Origin: Linyphia triangularis
Lineage: Eukaryota; Arthropoda; Arachnida; Araneae; Linyphiidae
NCBI GenBank assembly: GCA_963978545.1
Contig: OZ021729.1
Span: 86,470,670-86,534,669, forward strand
Reading direction: 5' to 3'
DNA: 64,000 nucleotides
Part shown: in pieces, positions 22,972 to 34,652 of the stretch
Numbering within the stretch: position 1 is the stretch's first letter
Layout of the letters: every line of letters starts with the position of its first letter
Notes under the pieces: generated by a model
The model's input: only the letters and a program-made list of their open reading frames with translations
Told to the model about the DNA's origin: nothing
Databases searched by the model: none
Made by a program: the position numbers and the translations under genes

Positions 22972-24960
22972 CAGGGGTGGGAAGTGCGAAAGCCCAGTTT
23001 GGAGCAATTTTGGAGCAGCAAAATTTAACATTTGGAGCAGATTCGCGAAAAATTGGAGCAGCAAAATTTAACTTTTGGAGCAGAATAAGAGAAAATGTAG
23101 CAGCAAAATTAGAAAATTAGTAGCAGAAATATAATAAATTGTAGCTGATTTAACTACAATTACAATAATTAAAATTTGAACTTGTATAATTTTTATTTTT
23201 ATTTGTGAATTTAAAAGATATAAATTGAAAAAAAAACAAAAAAAAAAAAAACATATTTTTAAGCTTTTGACACTTTGCGAACGGGTTTGCTATGCGAAAT
23301 CAAGCTCACTTTGCTTGATAAAAGTTTCATTGTAACACAAACACAGCTCGCTTAGCTCTCTGAAAAGTTTAATTGATACGCAAGCACAAGCTCGCGGAAA
23401 ATTTATTGCTATGCAAGGACAGGCTCGCTTCACTTTCTAGAAGGTTCATTGCAGTGCAAGCACAAGTTCGCTTGACTAGCTAAGTATTAATTGCAACGTA
23501 AACCCTTAATATCAGGACCCCCTCCCCATCGAGAACCAAAATATGTGCCTGTTAATACAATAACACTACCCCCCCCCCCCTCACCTCTCTGAATTATTTT
23601 AACAAATGTTTATGAAAAGCAAAATTAGAAGGCCAAAACTACTTATGTTGAAATTTTCAGAGCTCTAGATCTAGTAGAAGTTGCTTTGTAAAAATATTAA
23701 TTAAAAAACAAATTAAAGTTTTAAAATACTGTGTTTCAAAAGTCTAATTAGAAGTCCAAACCTACTTAGGTTGAAAATTTCAGAGGTGTACCTATATTTA
23801 AAGTCGCTACGTAAAAAAAATTTTTAATTAAAAAAATAAAAAATAAAATTTTGACATTCTGTTTGTCAATTGTACAATTTGAAGGTAAAAACTACTTATG
23901 TTGAAAATTTATGAGCTGTAGCCTAATTAAAAGACTTTTTTTAATTAAAAAATTAGTTAAAAAAAACTAATTAAATTTTAACATTCTGTTTTTAAAAAGT
24001 TTAATTAAAAAAAGGCCCAAACTACTTATGTAGAAAATTTCAGAGCTGTACCTCTATTTGAAGTCGGTTGGTAAAAAAAATTAATTAAAAATGAACTAAT
24101 TAAAATTTTAACACTCCGTTGGTCAAAGGTACTATCAGATGGCCAAAACTACTTATGTAAAAAATTGTATGTCAAGTTCTACACCTATTTTAAGTAGCTT
24201 TCTACAGATCCACTGACTCTTTGTTTTATTATTATTATAAGACTCATTTGTATAAAAATAGCAATTCTTATAGCAAAAATAGCAATACATAAAATTAAAA
24301 TAAGAATGTTTCTAAATTTCTGTGAATTTTTTTTATTTTCCAAATCGGGTCAAATTCTACGTCAAAACGCCAATTTTACCCTTCATGCCGTTCTATAATT
24401 TTTTTTTTTTTTTTTAATCGGAAACATTCCGGGATTTTGATTACATTTCTGTGATACTTAATTTCAAATGTAAACGGACGTTTAAAAGTTAATTACCAAC
24501 AGCCAACAAGTAAATTACAAAAAAAAAACACCTAAATTTAATAGAAGGCATCGTCATCACGGGTGTCCGAGCGGAAATATTCTTTTTAAATGCTTAGCCC
24601 TAAATTTTATTTAGCAATGACGCACGTGATATCAGCACTCGGCGATTTCAGTTTGTCCCGGTGCAAGACGCGTTTGAACATGAATGCGCATGCGTGAATG
24701 CCGATTTTAGAAGGCTAATCCACACATTGCATGTTGGGGGAAAAATCGAATGTTATGGAAATTCATGCAAAACGGCCCTTGAGGTTGCCGTAATTTCGTT
24801 TCTACATAGATTTGGTTTGGCGCTTTAGCGTGCGCGTTTAAATGAAGATTTAAAGCAAAATTGGCGCAGAATTGCACTTAAATGGGGTTTTGTAGCAGGT
24901 TGGCGCAGGATACAACTTTTGGCGCGCGCTGGCGCAATTGGCGCAGAATTCCCACCCCTG
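22972..24960. mobile_element. Element H1: 2-kb composite with CAGGGGTGGGAA ends and ACATCT duplication
   Basis: The ends CAGGGGTGGGAA and TTCCCACCCCTG are exact reverse complements. The hexamer ACATCT flanks both sides (22966-22971 and 24961-24966). The left subterminal region repeats TTTGGAGCAG and GGAGCAGCAAAATTTAAC; the right repeats TTGGCGCAG(A/G)ATT. The middle (about 23265-24230) is a copy of tandem-repeat module I in minus orientation. No transposase frame. H2 is a second copy with its own target duplication and the same inner module. Confidence 0.88.
23265..24230 (-). repeat. Tandem-repeat module I inside H1
   Basis: The left part has GCTCGCTT-type words about every 60 bp (complement of GCGAAGCGAGC). 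The right part has units of about 110-130 bp carrying ACTACTTATGTTGAAAATTT, CAGAGCT and TTAATTAAAAA. The same two-part structure occurs free, in the other orientation, at 30468-31500 and 34655-36090. It includes a 12-C run at 23569-23580. Confidence 0.75.
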
Positions 24961-24966
24961 ACATCT

Positions 24967-25639
24967 GTTCCAATTTATAAATAACCAATTACTCATTCAA
25001 CTCTTTTTTTTTTCTTTCCATCCAGCAGCTGCTTGAATTATGACTTCTGCTCAGCTAGATACCCAAGCCACACCATTGCGCCAGGGGAGATGCAGAATAG
25101 AAAACATAAATATGGCAAGCGCAGCAATTTTTTAAACTTCGATTTTTTTTTCTCTATAATTTTAATTGGGTTTCCTAATTAAATGTTAGTTAAGAGTAAG
25201 GGTGTCGTGCACGATACGAATCTAAATTTATAATAATTTGTAACTTATTATTGTACTTTTTTTTTATGAATTTTACCATTGACTAAAATCCTAGCATGAA
25301 AACCATGCTAAAATTTAGATTGATTAATAATTTGAAATTTAACAAGAAAACTTTTGTAAATGTCTTCTGGAAGATAGCATAAATATTCACAATAATTATA
25401 ATTAATGATGCCATGATGATAATATAATTAATGTAGGCCACTTACTTCCAATTTTAATTTACAAAATATGCTTCTTTTTTTTCTTTTTTTTTGTCAGAAA
25501 AACTAGTAGAAATAATAATAAAAAAATAATGCATGAAGCCTTAAGTGCATAGTTGTATTTTTTAGAGAGATGTTTTATGTTCTAAGAATCTTTTTTGTGT
25601 ATAACCTTTAAATTCCAAGTGATAGGTTGTTAACATTTG
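24967..25639. other. Unassigned AT-rich stretch
   Basis: T runs and AT-rich sequence; nothing recognised. Confidence 0.4.
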
Positions 25640-25915
25640 GGGACGCTTAAAACAGTTTCTTTTTTTTTTTACGGGATATAGGCAGACATTCTGTTCAAAG
25701 CATGTTTTAATTCCTGGAAGAAAACTGCCGATTTTCAAAAAATTTGATAATTAAAACCTCAGAAAAGATTTTTCCTCTGGAGGTTTATCTGAGGTTTTAG
25801 AGGAAAATCGATGAATTTTTTAGGCTTTTAATTACTTTAGGAATTATCGAAAAATGTAAGTACAATTCTAGGAAAAAATAAAAATTTAGGAATATTAGGC
25901 CGAATGCGACCCCTG
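25640..25915 (+). mobile_element. Family B element, copy B3, 5'-truncated
   Basis: Ends GCCGAATGCGACCCCTG and contains the block ATATAGGCAGACATTCT, CCTCAGAAAAGATTTTTCC and GGAATTATCGAAAAATG. The CAGGGGTC start is not found. Confidence 0.7.
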
Positions 25916-26101
25916 CTATAAGAAGAAAACTCCAGCAAGAAGATTTTCATCAAGAATAAATATAGGAATATTCTAATTGAGGTATATTTGGATGATTTAT
26001 TATGATGCTGCGACAGACATCGCCTATAATAAAAAAAAAATATTTTAAAAATAACTATTTCTATTGTTATCGTCTCACAATTGATATCGACTAAAACGGG
26101 G

Positions 26102-26278
26102 TTGGTTGTATTCAGATTATTTGGCGCCGTCAGCAACACGAGGGCTATAATGCGCCGAAACATTCGTCATTAGACAAGCCAACATACATTTACAAACACC
26201 CATGCCTAACACGGGACTCGAACCCGCAACCTCGCGGTCTAGAAGCCAGCACGCTAACCACTACACCGTTTGGTCGGC
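26102..26278 (-). mobile_element. tRNA-derived SINE, copy 2, with 12-bp target duplication
   Basis: The minus strand reads GCCGACCAAACGGTGTAGTG then GTTAGCGTGCTGGC and the B box GGTTCGAGTCC, with a body ending ACAACCAA. Identical ACTAAAACGGGG flanks it at 26090-26101 and 26279-26290, which fixes the ends. SINEs are transcribed by RNA polymerase III and moved by the reverse transcriptase of a partner LINE. The ORF overlapping it on the minus strand is not a gene. Confidence 0.92.
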
Positions 26279-26359
26279 ACTAAAACGGGGGAATAAGAAA
26301 ATATGGTTTGAATATCTTTATTGAATGTCATGTCAAGTCACTTTGTAACATAAGATTCC

Positions 26360-26470
26360 CTTTTTAAATCATTTATATTAACTTCGCTTTTGTATGTTTG
26401 TATGTCGATGGGAGAGGAATCTGCGGAAGCCTAATACCTTTGGCTTGCGAGGCCAGAACAATAACTACAC
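26360..26470 (-). repeat. Repeat S, copy 1 (inverted relative to 29780-29890)
   Basis: TTTATATTAACTTCG, GTTTGTATGTCGATG and TGCGGAAGCCTAAT match the reverse complement of 29780-29890. It looks like the 3' end of a retro-element, with a TTAATATAAA-type tail. Confidence 0.6.
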
Positions 26471-27059
26471 ATCCATTATAAAAAAAATCTTTTATCTTTA
26501 GTTTTCAAAATGCTTTATATTGAATCTTAAATATATTTTGGGCGTATTCAGTATAAAGCTGCGGCCCTTAAAAAATTCCAACAAAAGTCCTATGACCCGT
26601 CAAAAGTTAGTGGCGAACGCTGGCTTATAACATCCCATAAAGATATAATCTGCACTGGCGTAATTTTAAATATCTGATTATCTCACAGGACGAAACACAC
26701 AACTTATTTGAAGTACAATGGCAAAATGAGGCGATTCACCCCCACTGTTCACAAAAATCACTGTAAGAACATTTCCTTGGTTCAAATTATTTTGGTACCT
26801 CATATTTTTTTCCCCATAATTTCAAATTTTTCTAATTAAACGGCCCTTTCAAAATTCATAAATTTGTCCGAAATTTGGGACTCTCAACACATTAGGCTCA
26901 TATGTAGAGGAAATCCTTTTCTCTTTACCGAATAAATAGTTGGGAGGCAATTGCAGTGAACTCTACCTTAGGAGAGAATAAATTAGAAATATTTTGGTTA
27001 TGGCTTTCTTATTTTTGGAATTATAGGGAGGGGGGGGGGGGTAGGGAGGCAAAGTACGT
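26471..27059. other. Unassigned stretch
   Basis: A 12-G run lies at 27030-27041. The right part may already belong to repeat Q. No gene seen. Confidence 0.4.
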
Positions 27060-27693
27060 ATGTCTTAGAAAAAACTTATCATTCTTTCTGTTTCGTTATT
27101 GAAATTATGACTGGGTTTGAGGGACTTCAGGTATTTTTTTTTTTTTTTGGTGTAACAGTTCATATAACTTGTATATCAGCATTTAAAAGTGAAAATTCAA
27201 TTGTAGATAGTCGATGCCACATATGAGGACCCCTCGCCCCACCAAAAGAAAAACAAACCGGTGCCTTTTCATAAGATATCCAATAATAAAAAAAGCAATA
27301 AATCTTGACTTAGAATTTCTTGTGCAGAGTCACTAAACACATAAAGGGAATCCATTTAAAGCGAATTAAAGGTTAATATTCATTGAAGGAGCTTGTGGAG
27401 TCAGGATACGGAGGCCAAAACATGAACCCGCCCGTATGCATTTTTGTGTCAATTCAGAGTATTGTTTCTGCTGGCTCCGAATCACCTCCCACAAACATAC
27501 TGCTTAGATAGAATTTTTGTGTCAACATAGTAGTTTCACAATATGACAAAACATGTTTTTAAGGTTCAAACTTTTTCCAAGACTAGAAAATTTAATTTAA
27601 TATGAAATACTTTCGACGTGAACGCGATTTTATAGTATTTTTCATGCTTCTACAAGAATACTTCTTAAGTCAAATTGTTGCCTCAACATAGTA
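27060..27693 (-). repeat. Repeat Q, copy 1, left part (inverted relative to 32400-33330)
   Basis: ACGGAGGCCAAAACATG, CTGCTGGCTCCGA and CAAGAATACTTCTT words match the reverse complement of 32450-33010. ATAACTTGTATATCAGCATTT matches 33120-33160. The Tc1-type element at 27696 is inserted within it, and Q resumes at 29174. Confidence 0.7.
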
Positions 27694-27695
27694 TA

Positions 27696-29171
27696 TACAG
27701 CCTGTCCCAGAAATACGCAGATAAAAAATGACACCCTAAGACAAAATATCTTTCATATATTTTCAGAAATGATTCAAATATATCGATTCATTTGGTTTTA
27801 TTGTAAAAATTAGAAAATAATTTTAAAAAAAAAATTGCCTGTCCCATAAATTTAGACATCGTCCGACTTTCCTTAGAAATATTATTTGTTAAATATTTTT
27901 TAACAGAAGATTATTTACATTTCTTGAAAGTATTTATCGTCTTTTTCCGATTTTTATTAATTTGGATTAATTGTTCGCTTGTTTTACACTAACGAATCGA
28001 TGTTTTCACATGCCTAGAGGTAAAGAGATTTTGAAAGAGGAGATCATCGAAGTTTTGGATTAAAACTTAAAGGTAATCATCCGAAAGATACATCCAAGAT
28101 TTTAAAGATATCTTTAAGAAGTGTTTACAGAATTTTGCATAATGGCGACAAGGTGTCTAGTAAGAAAAGGGCATCCAGAAAAAGTAAGTCATTGCGTCCT
28201 ATTGCATCCAATTTTGAAGTGTCAAAAATACCATTCACAGAAGAGTACTGGAAACTAAAAGAATAATTTTCTAGAAAAAGTTGGAGACACCATGCTTAAG
28301 TGCACTACAAAACTGGACGTTTAAACCGGGAAAAGAAAATGATGTCTTTATGGTGATAAGTGGCTGTCAACAATATTTAGTGACGAGAAAAAGTGGAACT
28401 TGGATGGACCAGATGGATACACATTTTATTGGCATGGCGAACCAAGAAGTTTTTTTAGTAGACAGCAAGGTGAAGGATCAGTAATGACTTGGGGTGGTTT
28501 TGGATTTAATGGACAAACATTTTTGGCCACTTGTAGCAAGAAAATGAACTCCAAGGAATATCAGCAAATATTAGAGGCCACATTTATTCCACTACAGGAT
28601 TTGCTGGGAGGAACAAAATGTGTATTTCAACAAGACAGTGCGCCTATTTACGTATCCAACTCGACAAATATGTGGTTCAACATAAATAACATCAATGTCA
28701 TGGACTGGTCATCGCCTGGTCCAGACTTAAATCTAATGGAGAAAGTGTGGGGACATCTAGCACGAAAATTATATGAAAATAGACGCCAAAATTTTTCGTC
28801 CAAGGATCTTAAAGCAGCGATAGAGCAAGCATGGTATGAACTGCCCCCAGAGGCAATGCAAAACTTAGTACTTTCGATGGAGAACCGTGTATTTGAAGTG
28901 ATTACACGATTAAATGCTAACATTTGTAACTGTGTTCCTCAACCTTAAATATAATCCATAAAACAAATATTGTCTATAATTATGGGACACCCTATTTTCT
29001 GTATTTCTAAATAAATTCAGCTTTTGTTTTTTCTAATAAATTAACAATAACTTGTGTTTCAAGTAGTGTTTATAATTATACACATATGGGGGGGGGGGGG
29101 AATCATCTCATTCTCATCTTTACTGGGAATTGTATTTTATGTTTTTGTCTATATTTTTGGGACAGGGTGTA
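27696..29171 (+). mobile_element. Tc1/mariner-type transposon, full length with TA target sites
   Basis: The left end TACAGCCTGTCCCA and right end TGGGACAGGGTGTA are inverted with one difference. TA flanks both sides (27694-27695 and 29172-29173). It carries a decayed transposase (28017-28948), so it is probably immobile unless helped in trans. A 13-G run lies near the right end (29088-29100). Confidence 0.85.
28017..28948 (+). pseudogene. Tc1-like D34E transposase, N-terminal half broken
   Basis: It starts ATGCCTAGAGGTAAAGAG (MPRGKEI, the usual Tc1-like opening), but a stop follows within about 15 codons. The middle recovers SLRSVYRILHNG (HTH region) in another frame. The catalytic half is open from about 28365: IFSDEKKWNLDG (first Asp), SVMTWGGFGFNG, CVFQQDSAPIY (second Asp), then DWSSPGPDLNLMEKVWGH, where Glu lies 34 residues after the second Asp. 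It ends at a TAA near 28948. The complete D, D, E triad is readable in one frame, but the DNA-binding half has stops and shifts. The function in living relatives is cut-and-paste at TA sites. The HKS/HVA segment after QQDSAP reads IYVSNST, an unusual variant. Confidence 0.9.
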
Positions 29172-29173
29172 TA

Positions 29174-29450
29174 TGAAAAAACATTTTGTGGAGGTACCAC
29201 CATTTATAAGAAAAATAATTTTAATAGCCACCTTTAATCCATTTCAAATGATTGTTGCAAATGGCCCCAACCTAATACATGAATACTTCTTGCTTGAATG
29301 TGTTGTCTCAGCATAGTTATTCCACAATATAATAATATGACCAATAAAAAGTTTTTAATATAAATCCTTTATGTGCATTGTAATTTATTTTTTTTGGATT
29401 CGATGGTAAATTTTTATATTCATTACCAAAGCGCCATTTCTGTTGCCAAC
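29174..29450 (-). repeat. Repeat Q, copy 1, right part
   Basis: GAATACTTCTTGC, TTGTCTCAGCATAGT and TCCACAATAT repeat the words found left of the transposon at 27655-27690, showing that Q carries tandem units of about 170 bp. Confidence 0.55.
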
Positions 29451-29779
29451 GTGAGCTAGATGTTGGCATCTAATTTTAAATATTAAAAACATTTATATCA
29501 GCAAAATATGCGGTAAACTACGTTTCAAAATTTATTCATTAAAAATTAATACGAATTTATTCCCTCGCATCTAAATATATTTTATTGATTTTGATTAAAA
29601 CAATTTTTTTAAAATGAATCTATAAAAACAATTTTGAAACAGGAAAGAGTTTCTTTAACGATCGGTTACATGCAATTTCAGTGAGATTGGATGACGGCAA
29701 GTTAGTTTATTAGTATTCCGTAAAAGCGACCTTTTAGTGACAGTGACAGCCGCTAAAATTTGATAGGATATGTTGTCAT
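29451..29779. other. Unassigned stretch
   Basis: AT-rich; the right part (from about 29640) may be an upstream portion of repeat S. No gene. Confidence 0.4.
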
Positions 29780-29890
29780 CGAATCTATTCTCCAAGTTTC
29801 ATCCCGATTGGATGACGACAAAGGTATTAATTAGGCATCCGCAACCAGCCAACCACACACACAATCGAAGTTAATATAAAGGATCTAATA
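29780..29890 (+). repeat. Repeat S, copy 2
   Basis: AAGTTTCATCCCGATTGGAT, AGGCATCCGCAACCAGCC and a tail of GTTAATATAAAGGATC with a second TAATATAAAG. This looks like the 3' end of a non-LTR-type element; class not resolved. Confidence 0.6.
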
Positions 29891-30048
29891 TAAAGAATAA
29901 AAAGGAAACACTTTTCTCTACCCTGAAGAGTAGTGTACAGATTTCGTTGATAAGTGAACAGGATTTAAAAGATCATCTTGTCAGTGGGACACAAACACCA
30001 ATCACAACATCTTCTGGACACGAGAAAATTAGACACGAGTAGGTAAAA

Positions 30049-30442
30049 CGTTAAAAATCATTTTTGTTGGTCCGAAATGTGGGAAGACTTCACTTACAAT
30101 GCAGACAAATCCACAAGATGGTACTCCTAATATGAGACACATATGGATGCAGAAAAGGATAATAATAAAAAAAATAAAAACCACTGTTGACATTCCATCG
30201 AGAGTGTTATGATATTGGACAGAGGACTGATAATAAATTAACAACAGGTTCTCTTTATAACATGATGAGAACAAGGCGAGCAGATAGAACAGCAAGAAGC
30301 TTTTCAATACAGATGAAAACATAACTAGCTCGAGGAAAAAAGCCTCATCTGTTGTAAGACTACAGATAAACGAAGCAAAAACGAAACAAGGGAAGATGAT
30401 GAAGAGAATGTGCTTACGAGAGGGACTAAATGCTGAATGCAA
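30049..30442 (-). CDS. Candidate hydrophobic exon or ORF, unidentified
   Basis: This is the longest ORF in the window outside recognised repeats (137 codons to a stop at 30029 if unspliced). It starts MHSAFSPSRKHILFIIFP and has four hydrophobic segments, roughly residues 12-28, 36-60, 85-100 and 95-118, so a membrane protein fragment is possible. The codons GFVCI are followed by a strong splice-donor match (GTAAGTGAAG, complement near 30085-30095), which would end an exon there. A weak acceptor (TTTGCATTCAG) lies just inside the 5' end. I do not recognise the family. An arthropod chemosensory or other multi-pass receptor exon is one idea, with no diagnostic motif seen. It may equally be a chance AT-rich hydrophobic ORF. 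Confidence 0.25.
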
Positions 30443-30467
30443 ATATGTTGAGGTAATCTTATCTATA

Positions 30468-31500
30468 ATAATAAAACAAGCTGTGTGTATGTGTATCTGT
30501 CTGTGTATCTATAGAAACCTACTTCAAATTGGAGTAGAGCTCTGAAATTTTCAGCATAAGTAGTTTTAGCCTTCTAATTTTATGCATCACTAACAGAATG
30601 TTAAAATTTTAATTAGTTCTTTTTTAATTAATTAATAAATATGTTACAAAACGATATCTAATAGGGCTACAGCTCTGAAATTTTCAAAATAAGTAGTTTT
30701 TGGCCTTTTAGTTGGAATTTTAAAAAACAGACTTTTCAATTTTTATTTTGTTCTTTTTTAATTAATTAATAACCATTTTACAAAACGACTACTAATAGGG
30801 CTACAGCTTTGAAATGTTCAACATAAATAGTTGTGGTCTTCTAATTGAATTTTTGAAAAACAGAATTCAATTAATTTTTTTTTTTAATTATTTAACAAAT
30901 ATTTTACAAAATGATTTGTAATTGGGCTACATTTCTGAAATTTTCAACACAAGTAGTTTTGGCCTTCTAATTGGACTGACAAAAAGAATGTTAAAATTTT
31001 AATTTGTTTTTCAATTAATTTTTTCACAAAAAGGGACTTCGAATAGGCCTAGATCTCTGAAAGTTTCAACGTAAGTAGTTTTAGCCTCTAATTTTGCTTT
31101 CCACGAACACGTGTTAAAATAATCTTAAAGGGGTGTTGCATTATTGTATTAATGGGGAATTTTTTTTTCTTGACAAGAGAGAGGCTTCCAATAATAAGGC
31201 TTTACGTAGCAATTAGATTTTAGTGAGTGAAGCGAGCTTATTCTTACGCAGCAATGAACCTTTCAGCGAACGAAGCGAGCCTATGCTTGCATAGCAATGA
31301 ACCTTTTAACGCGTGAAATAAGCCGGTGTTTATGTGTCTATGAACTTTTCAGCGAACGAAGCGAGCTCGATTTTGCGTAGCTATGAACCTTCCTGAGAGC
31401 GAAGCGCCAAAAACTGGGTCCTATACACGAATGACAGATTTCCGCAACGCGAGGCCTCACAGCCAGTTAAAATATTGCACATGTTAAAATTTGAAGCACG
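30468..31500 (+). mobile_element. Module/element I, free copy I1
   Basis: Begins ATAATAATAAAACAAGCTGTG then GTGTATGTGTATCTGTCTGTG. It continues with about five units of 120-135 bp containing AGCTCTGAAATTTTCA.CATAA, GTAGTTTT.GCCTTCTAATT and TTAATTAATTAA. A second block then repeats AGCGA(A/G)CGAAGCGAGC and AGCAATGAACCTTTCA at about 40-60 bp. The end is CGAAGCGCCAAAAACTGGG. No coding capacity. Confidence 0.75.
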
Positions 31501-32399
31501 GTTTATCTAGTTATTTATATTTAAACCTCAAACCAAGAGTAATATATAAATAAATATATTTTTCATTAGTTGTGTAATATATATATATATCATACCTCCT
31601 ACATAATTTCTGCGATTTAAATTCGTCTTTCTACATTTATTTAGACTGGGGGAAAAAATATGAAGTTGGAAAGATAGAGCTGAGCTCTCACTATGCAGTA
31701 GCATATTAAAAGTCATTCTACATTGGAAGAATCATAGCTTTATCATCTGAAGACGATAGAGAGGCAATTTCTAATAAGAGTGTTTTTTGGTCCAATTGAA
31801 TTTGCAATAGTCACTCCATTACCATTTACAATATAAAATACATCAAAGTGGCTCTCACTAAATTATACAATTGTCCATATATTAAAGTCATGTAAATAAT
31901 TTAACTAAATTATCCTTCCATTGTTAATTTTATTAATTTCGGTTGTTCATTACCTTTTTTTTTTATTCTGTGCAAAATGTTTATTTTATTCAAAGTCAAT
32001 ATTTTGCTACCTATAAAAAGAAGCTGTGTGTATAAAAATAAACAATTTAAAAGCTGTAAATGTTTTATACCTGGAAATTATGGAAACTTTTGTATAAAAT
32101 GGTGTAATCAAAATTATTATAAATAATGTGATGAATATTTGCAATGACAAATATTTTTGCAAGAAATAAAAATGAACCTTTGCACTCGAGGTGACTCTCA
32201 CTCACCACATGATTGAAAGCTGCAACTCGAGAGGCGACTCTCGCTCACCACTAGGTTTGATGCGGAAATTCTATGCAATGCCTGTTTATGTTTACTTTCT
32301 TTGAAGCGGATCCGAAACTACGAACCGAACCCAAAATGCCGCAAAACGTCTTGAGAACCTGGTGTTGGATCCTCAGCGCGAAAAAGTCCTCGAGTGCAA
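31501..32399. other. Unassigned stretch of about 0.9 kb
   Basis: AT-rich. The words GAGGTGACTCTCACTCACCA and GAGGCGACTCTCGCTCACCA occur twice near 32188-32250, a short local duplication. No gene is supported. Confidence 0.4.
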
Positions 32400-33330
32400 A
32401 AGGTTAAAGGTGATTATTAAAATGGATTTTTCTTAAAAATGGCGTACCTTCAAAAAATGTTTGAACAACCTTTAGACAACAATTTTGCGGAAGAAGTATT
32501 CTTGTAGAAGCTTGGCGTCAGCTGCAACAAATTTTTTTAAAATACCATAAAATAGTTTACTCGTCTTAAGTAGTTACATATTAAATTGAATTTTCTTGAA
32601 AATTGTCGGACCTTTAAAAAATATTCTTTCCTGGTGCATAACTACTATGTAGAGACAACAGTTCCATGTAAGCATTATATAGGTAGGAGGACGGAGCCAG
32701 CTGAAACAATGCTCTGAAATACCATAAAATCTAATTCACGTCGAAAGTGGTTATACATTGAATTGAGTTTTCTTGAAAATTCTTGGACCTTCAAAAACTG
32801 TTGTGAAACTACTATGATGAGCCAACAAATTGATGTAAGCAGTATATTTGTAGGAGGTGTGTCGGAGCCAGCAAAAACAAGCTCTGAAATAACACAAAAA
32901 AGCATCCGTTGTCATGTTTTGGCCTCCGTACTCAGGGGCCTCCTTCAATGGATAGCAACCATTCCCTTTATATGGAAGCGTTTAGCGACTCTGATATGAT
33001 TCAAACGAATTTCTTATAAGGTCTCCAGATTTATTGCATTTTTTAAATTGTATTTTTTTAACGAAAATGCGCTGTTTTGGGGAGTTCTCGTTTGTGGCTC
33101 CGACTATCGACAGATGAATTTTCACATTGAAATGCTAATATACAAGTTATATAAAGTGTTACACCAAAAATATATATATATATCTGAAGTCCGTCAAACC
33201 CAATTCATAAACTCAATAACAAAACAGCAAGAATGGCAACAAGTTTTTTCTAAGACACGCGTATTTCTTTCACACTTTAATCCTTCATAACTACAAAAAT
33301 AAAAAAGATATAGCCAAAATATTATAGATT
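32400..33330 (+). repeat. Repeat Q, copy 2, with about 3 tandem units
   Basis: The word TTTTCTTGAAAATT..(C/T)GGACCTT recurs at about 32431, 32593 and 32771 (spacing 162 and 178). Each is followed by AACTACTATG, GTAAGCA.TATAT and GGAG...GGAGCCAGC. The right part (33010-33330) lacks the units and matches 27060-27280 in reverse complement. Class unknown. Confidence 0.7.
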
Positions 33331-34562
33331 TATTCTTTCCTAGTGTAAGGTAATAAAAGAAAAAGAAAAAAAAAATCATGAAATTCTGAGTCGGTGATGC
33401 CCACAGTTTTGGTTCTTTTGCTCGATTTTTATGAGAAATGGTTCTTAAGGCCTTTTTTTATTGAACAACTAAACGGGGAGGGGGAAAAAATAGAAGGAAA
33501 AAGGGGGGGAAAAAGAAGTCCTGTCTCTCCAGCTTTCCGATAATATTTTTGAAAAAAAATTCTAACCTTATCTAAAATTTAGAATTTTTTACGAACACAC
33601 TCATTATATATTGCTCTTTAAAATGTACGAAAAATGCATAATCCTCCTAAAAATAAAAGAATTGAGCTGTGAAAATCAAATCTTTAACAATTACGTTATT
33701 TAATATCGTGTAACTAACATCTCTTTTTTTTTTTTTAGCATTGGAATTGATCCCGAGAATATGTAATAAGTTTCTGACGAATTAAATAACAGAGAATTCA
33801 ACTCCTTACTTTACCTTTAAAAATTCCTCCGTGATTTCCATAACATGGGTTTCATAAAACAGCTACTCGATCTGACCTGAAACATGAAAATCATAGTGAT
33901 GTTTTATCTTCCGAAAAGTATACTTAGGGGTGATCCTTTGCCAAAAACCAGACACAATTTTTCTATATCCAACCTACCCATCTCGAAGATTTTAACTAAA
34001 CCTACTCGAATTATTATCTCTAACGATATATGCATGAGAATATATAAAACAAATTTCTCATAGTGTTTTTAAGAAAATAACTTTTTAAATTTGAAAGATT
34101 TAAATCTTCACTTGAATATACATTTTCAAACTTGAATTTATCATATTCTACAAATGGTGCCCCCTCATTTAAGAGAAATTTTTTACAACTATTAGATAGT
34201 GTTCGGGAGTTATGATAGAATCGTCGTCAAAAGAAAACTGTAAAGTAGTGAAATTGTGCTGAGGCTTACCAGAAATTAAAATAACACGAGTGCGTGAAAG
34301 TAACAGGCGTATGCAATGTCGAGCAAAACTGAATATTAATTATGGGTCTTGTTGTTAAAAAAAAAGTGCTGATCTAAACAAATTTCCACATGAATAGGTT
34401 GACGAACGCGTGGGAAGTTATTGAATGAATAGATGAAAGGATTAAAAATAGGATGCCCGCTTTGAAAGGGAAATTTGAATTAAATTAATGTCGATGCTTA
34501 AGTAGATTGTTATGACATGTATGCTTCAAACAACTATGACTCGGGTTGAGCACCGCATCAAA

Positions 34563-34563
<1 letters not shown>
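33331..34563. other. Unassigned stretch of about 1.2 kb
   Basis: AT-rich with G-rich patches near 33480-33510. Nothing recognised, apart from a GTGTTCGGGAGTTATGA word near 34200 that recalls repeat K. Confidence 0.4.

Positions 34564-34649
<86 letters not shown>
34564..34649. repeat. (TA)n microsatellite, about 86 bp
   Basis: Pure TA dinucleotides directly before the start of I2. Short ORFs on both strands over it are artefacts. Confidence 0.97.

Positions 34650-34652
<3 letters not shown>

Noticed and set aside
25837..26163. 108-codon minus-strand ORF
   Set aside because: It crosses the end of a B element, spacer and part of a SINE, so it cannot be a real gene product.
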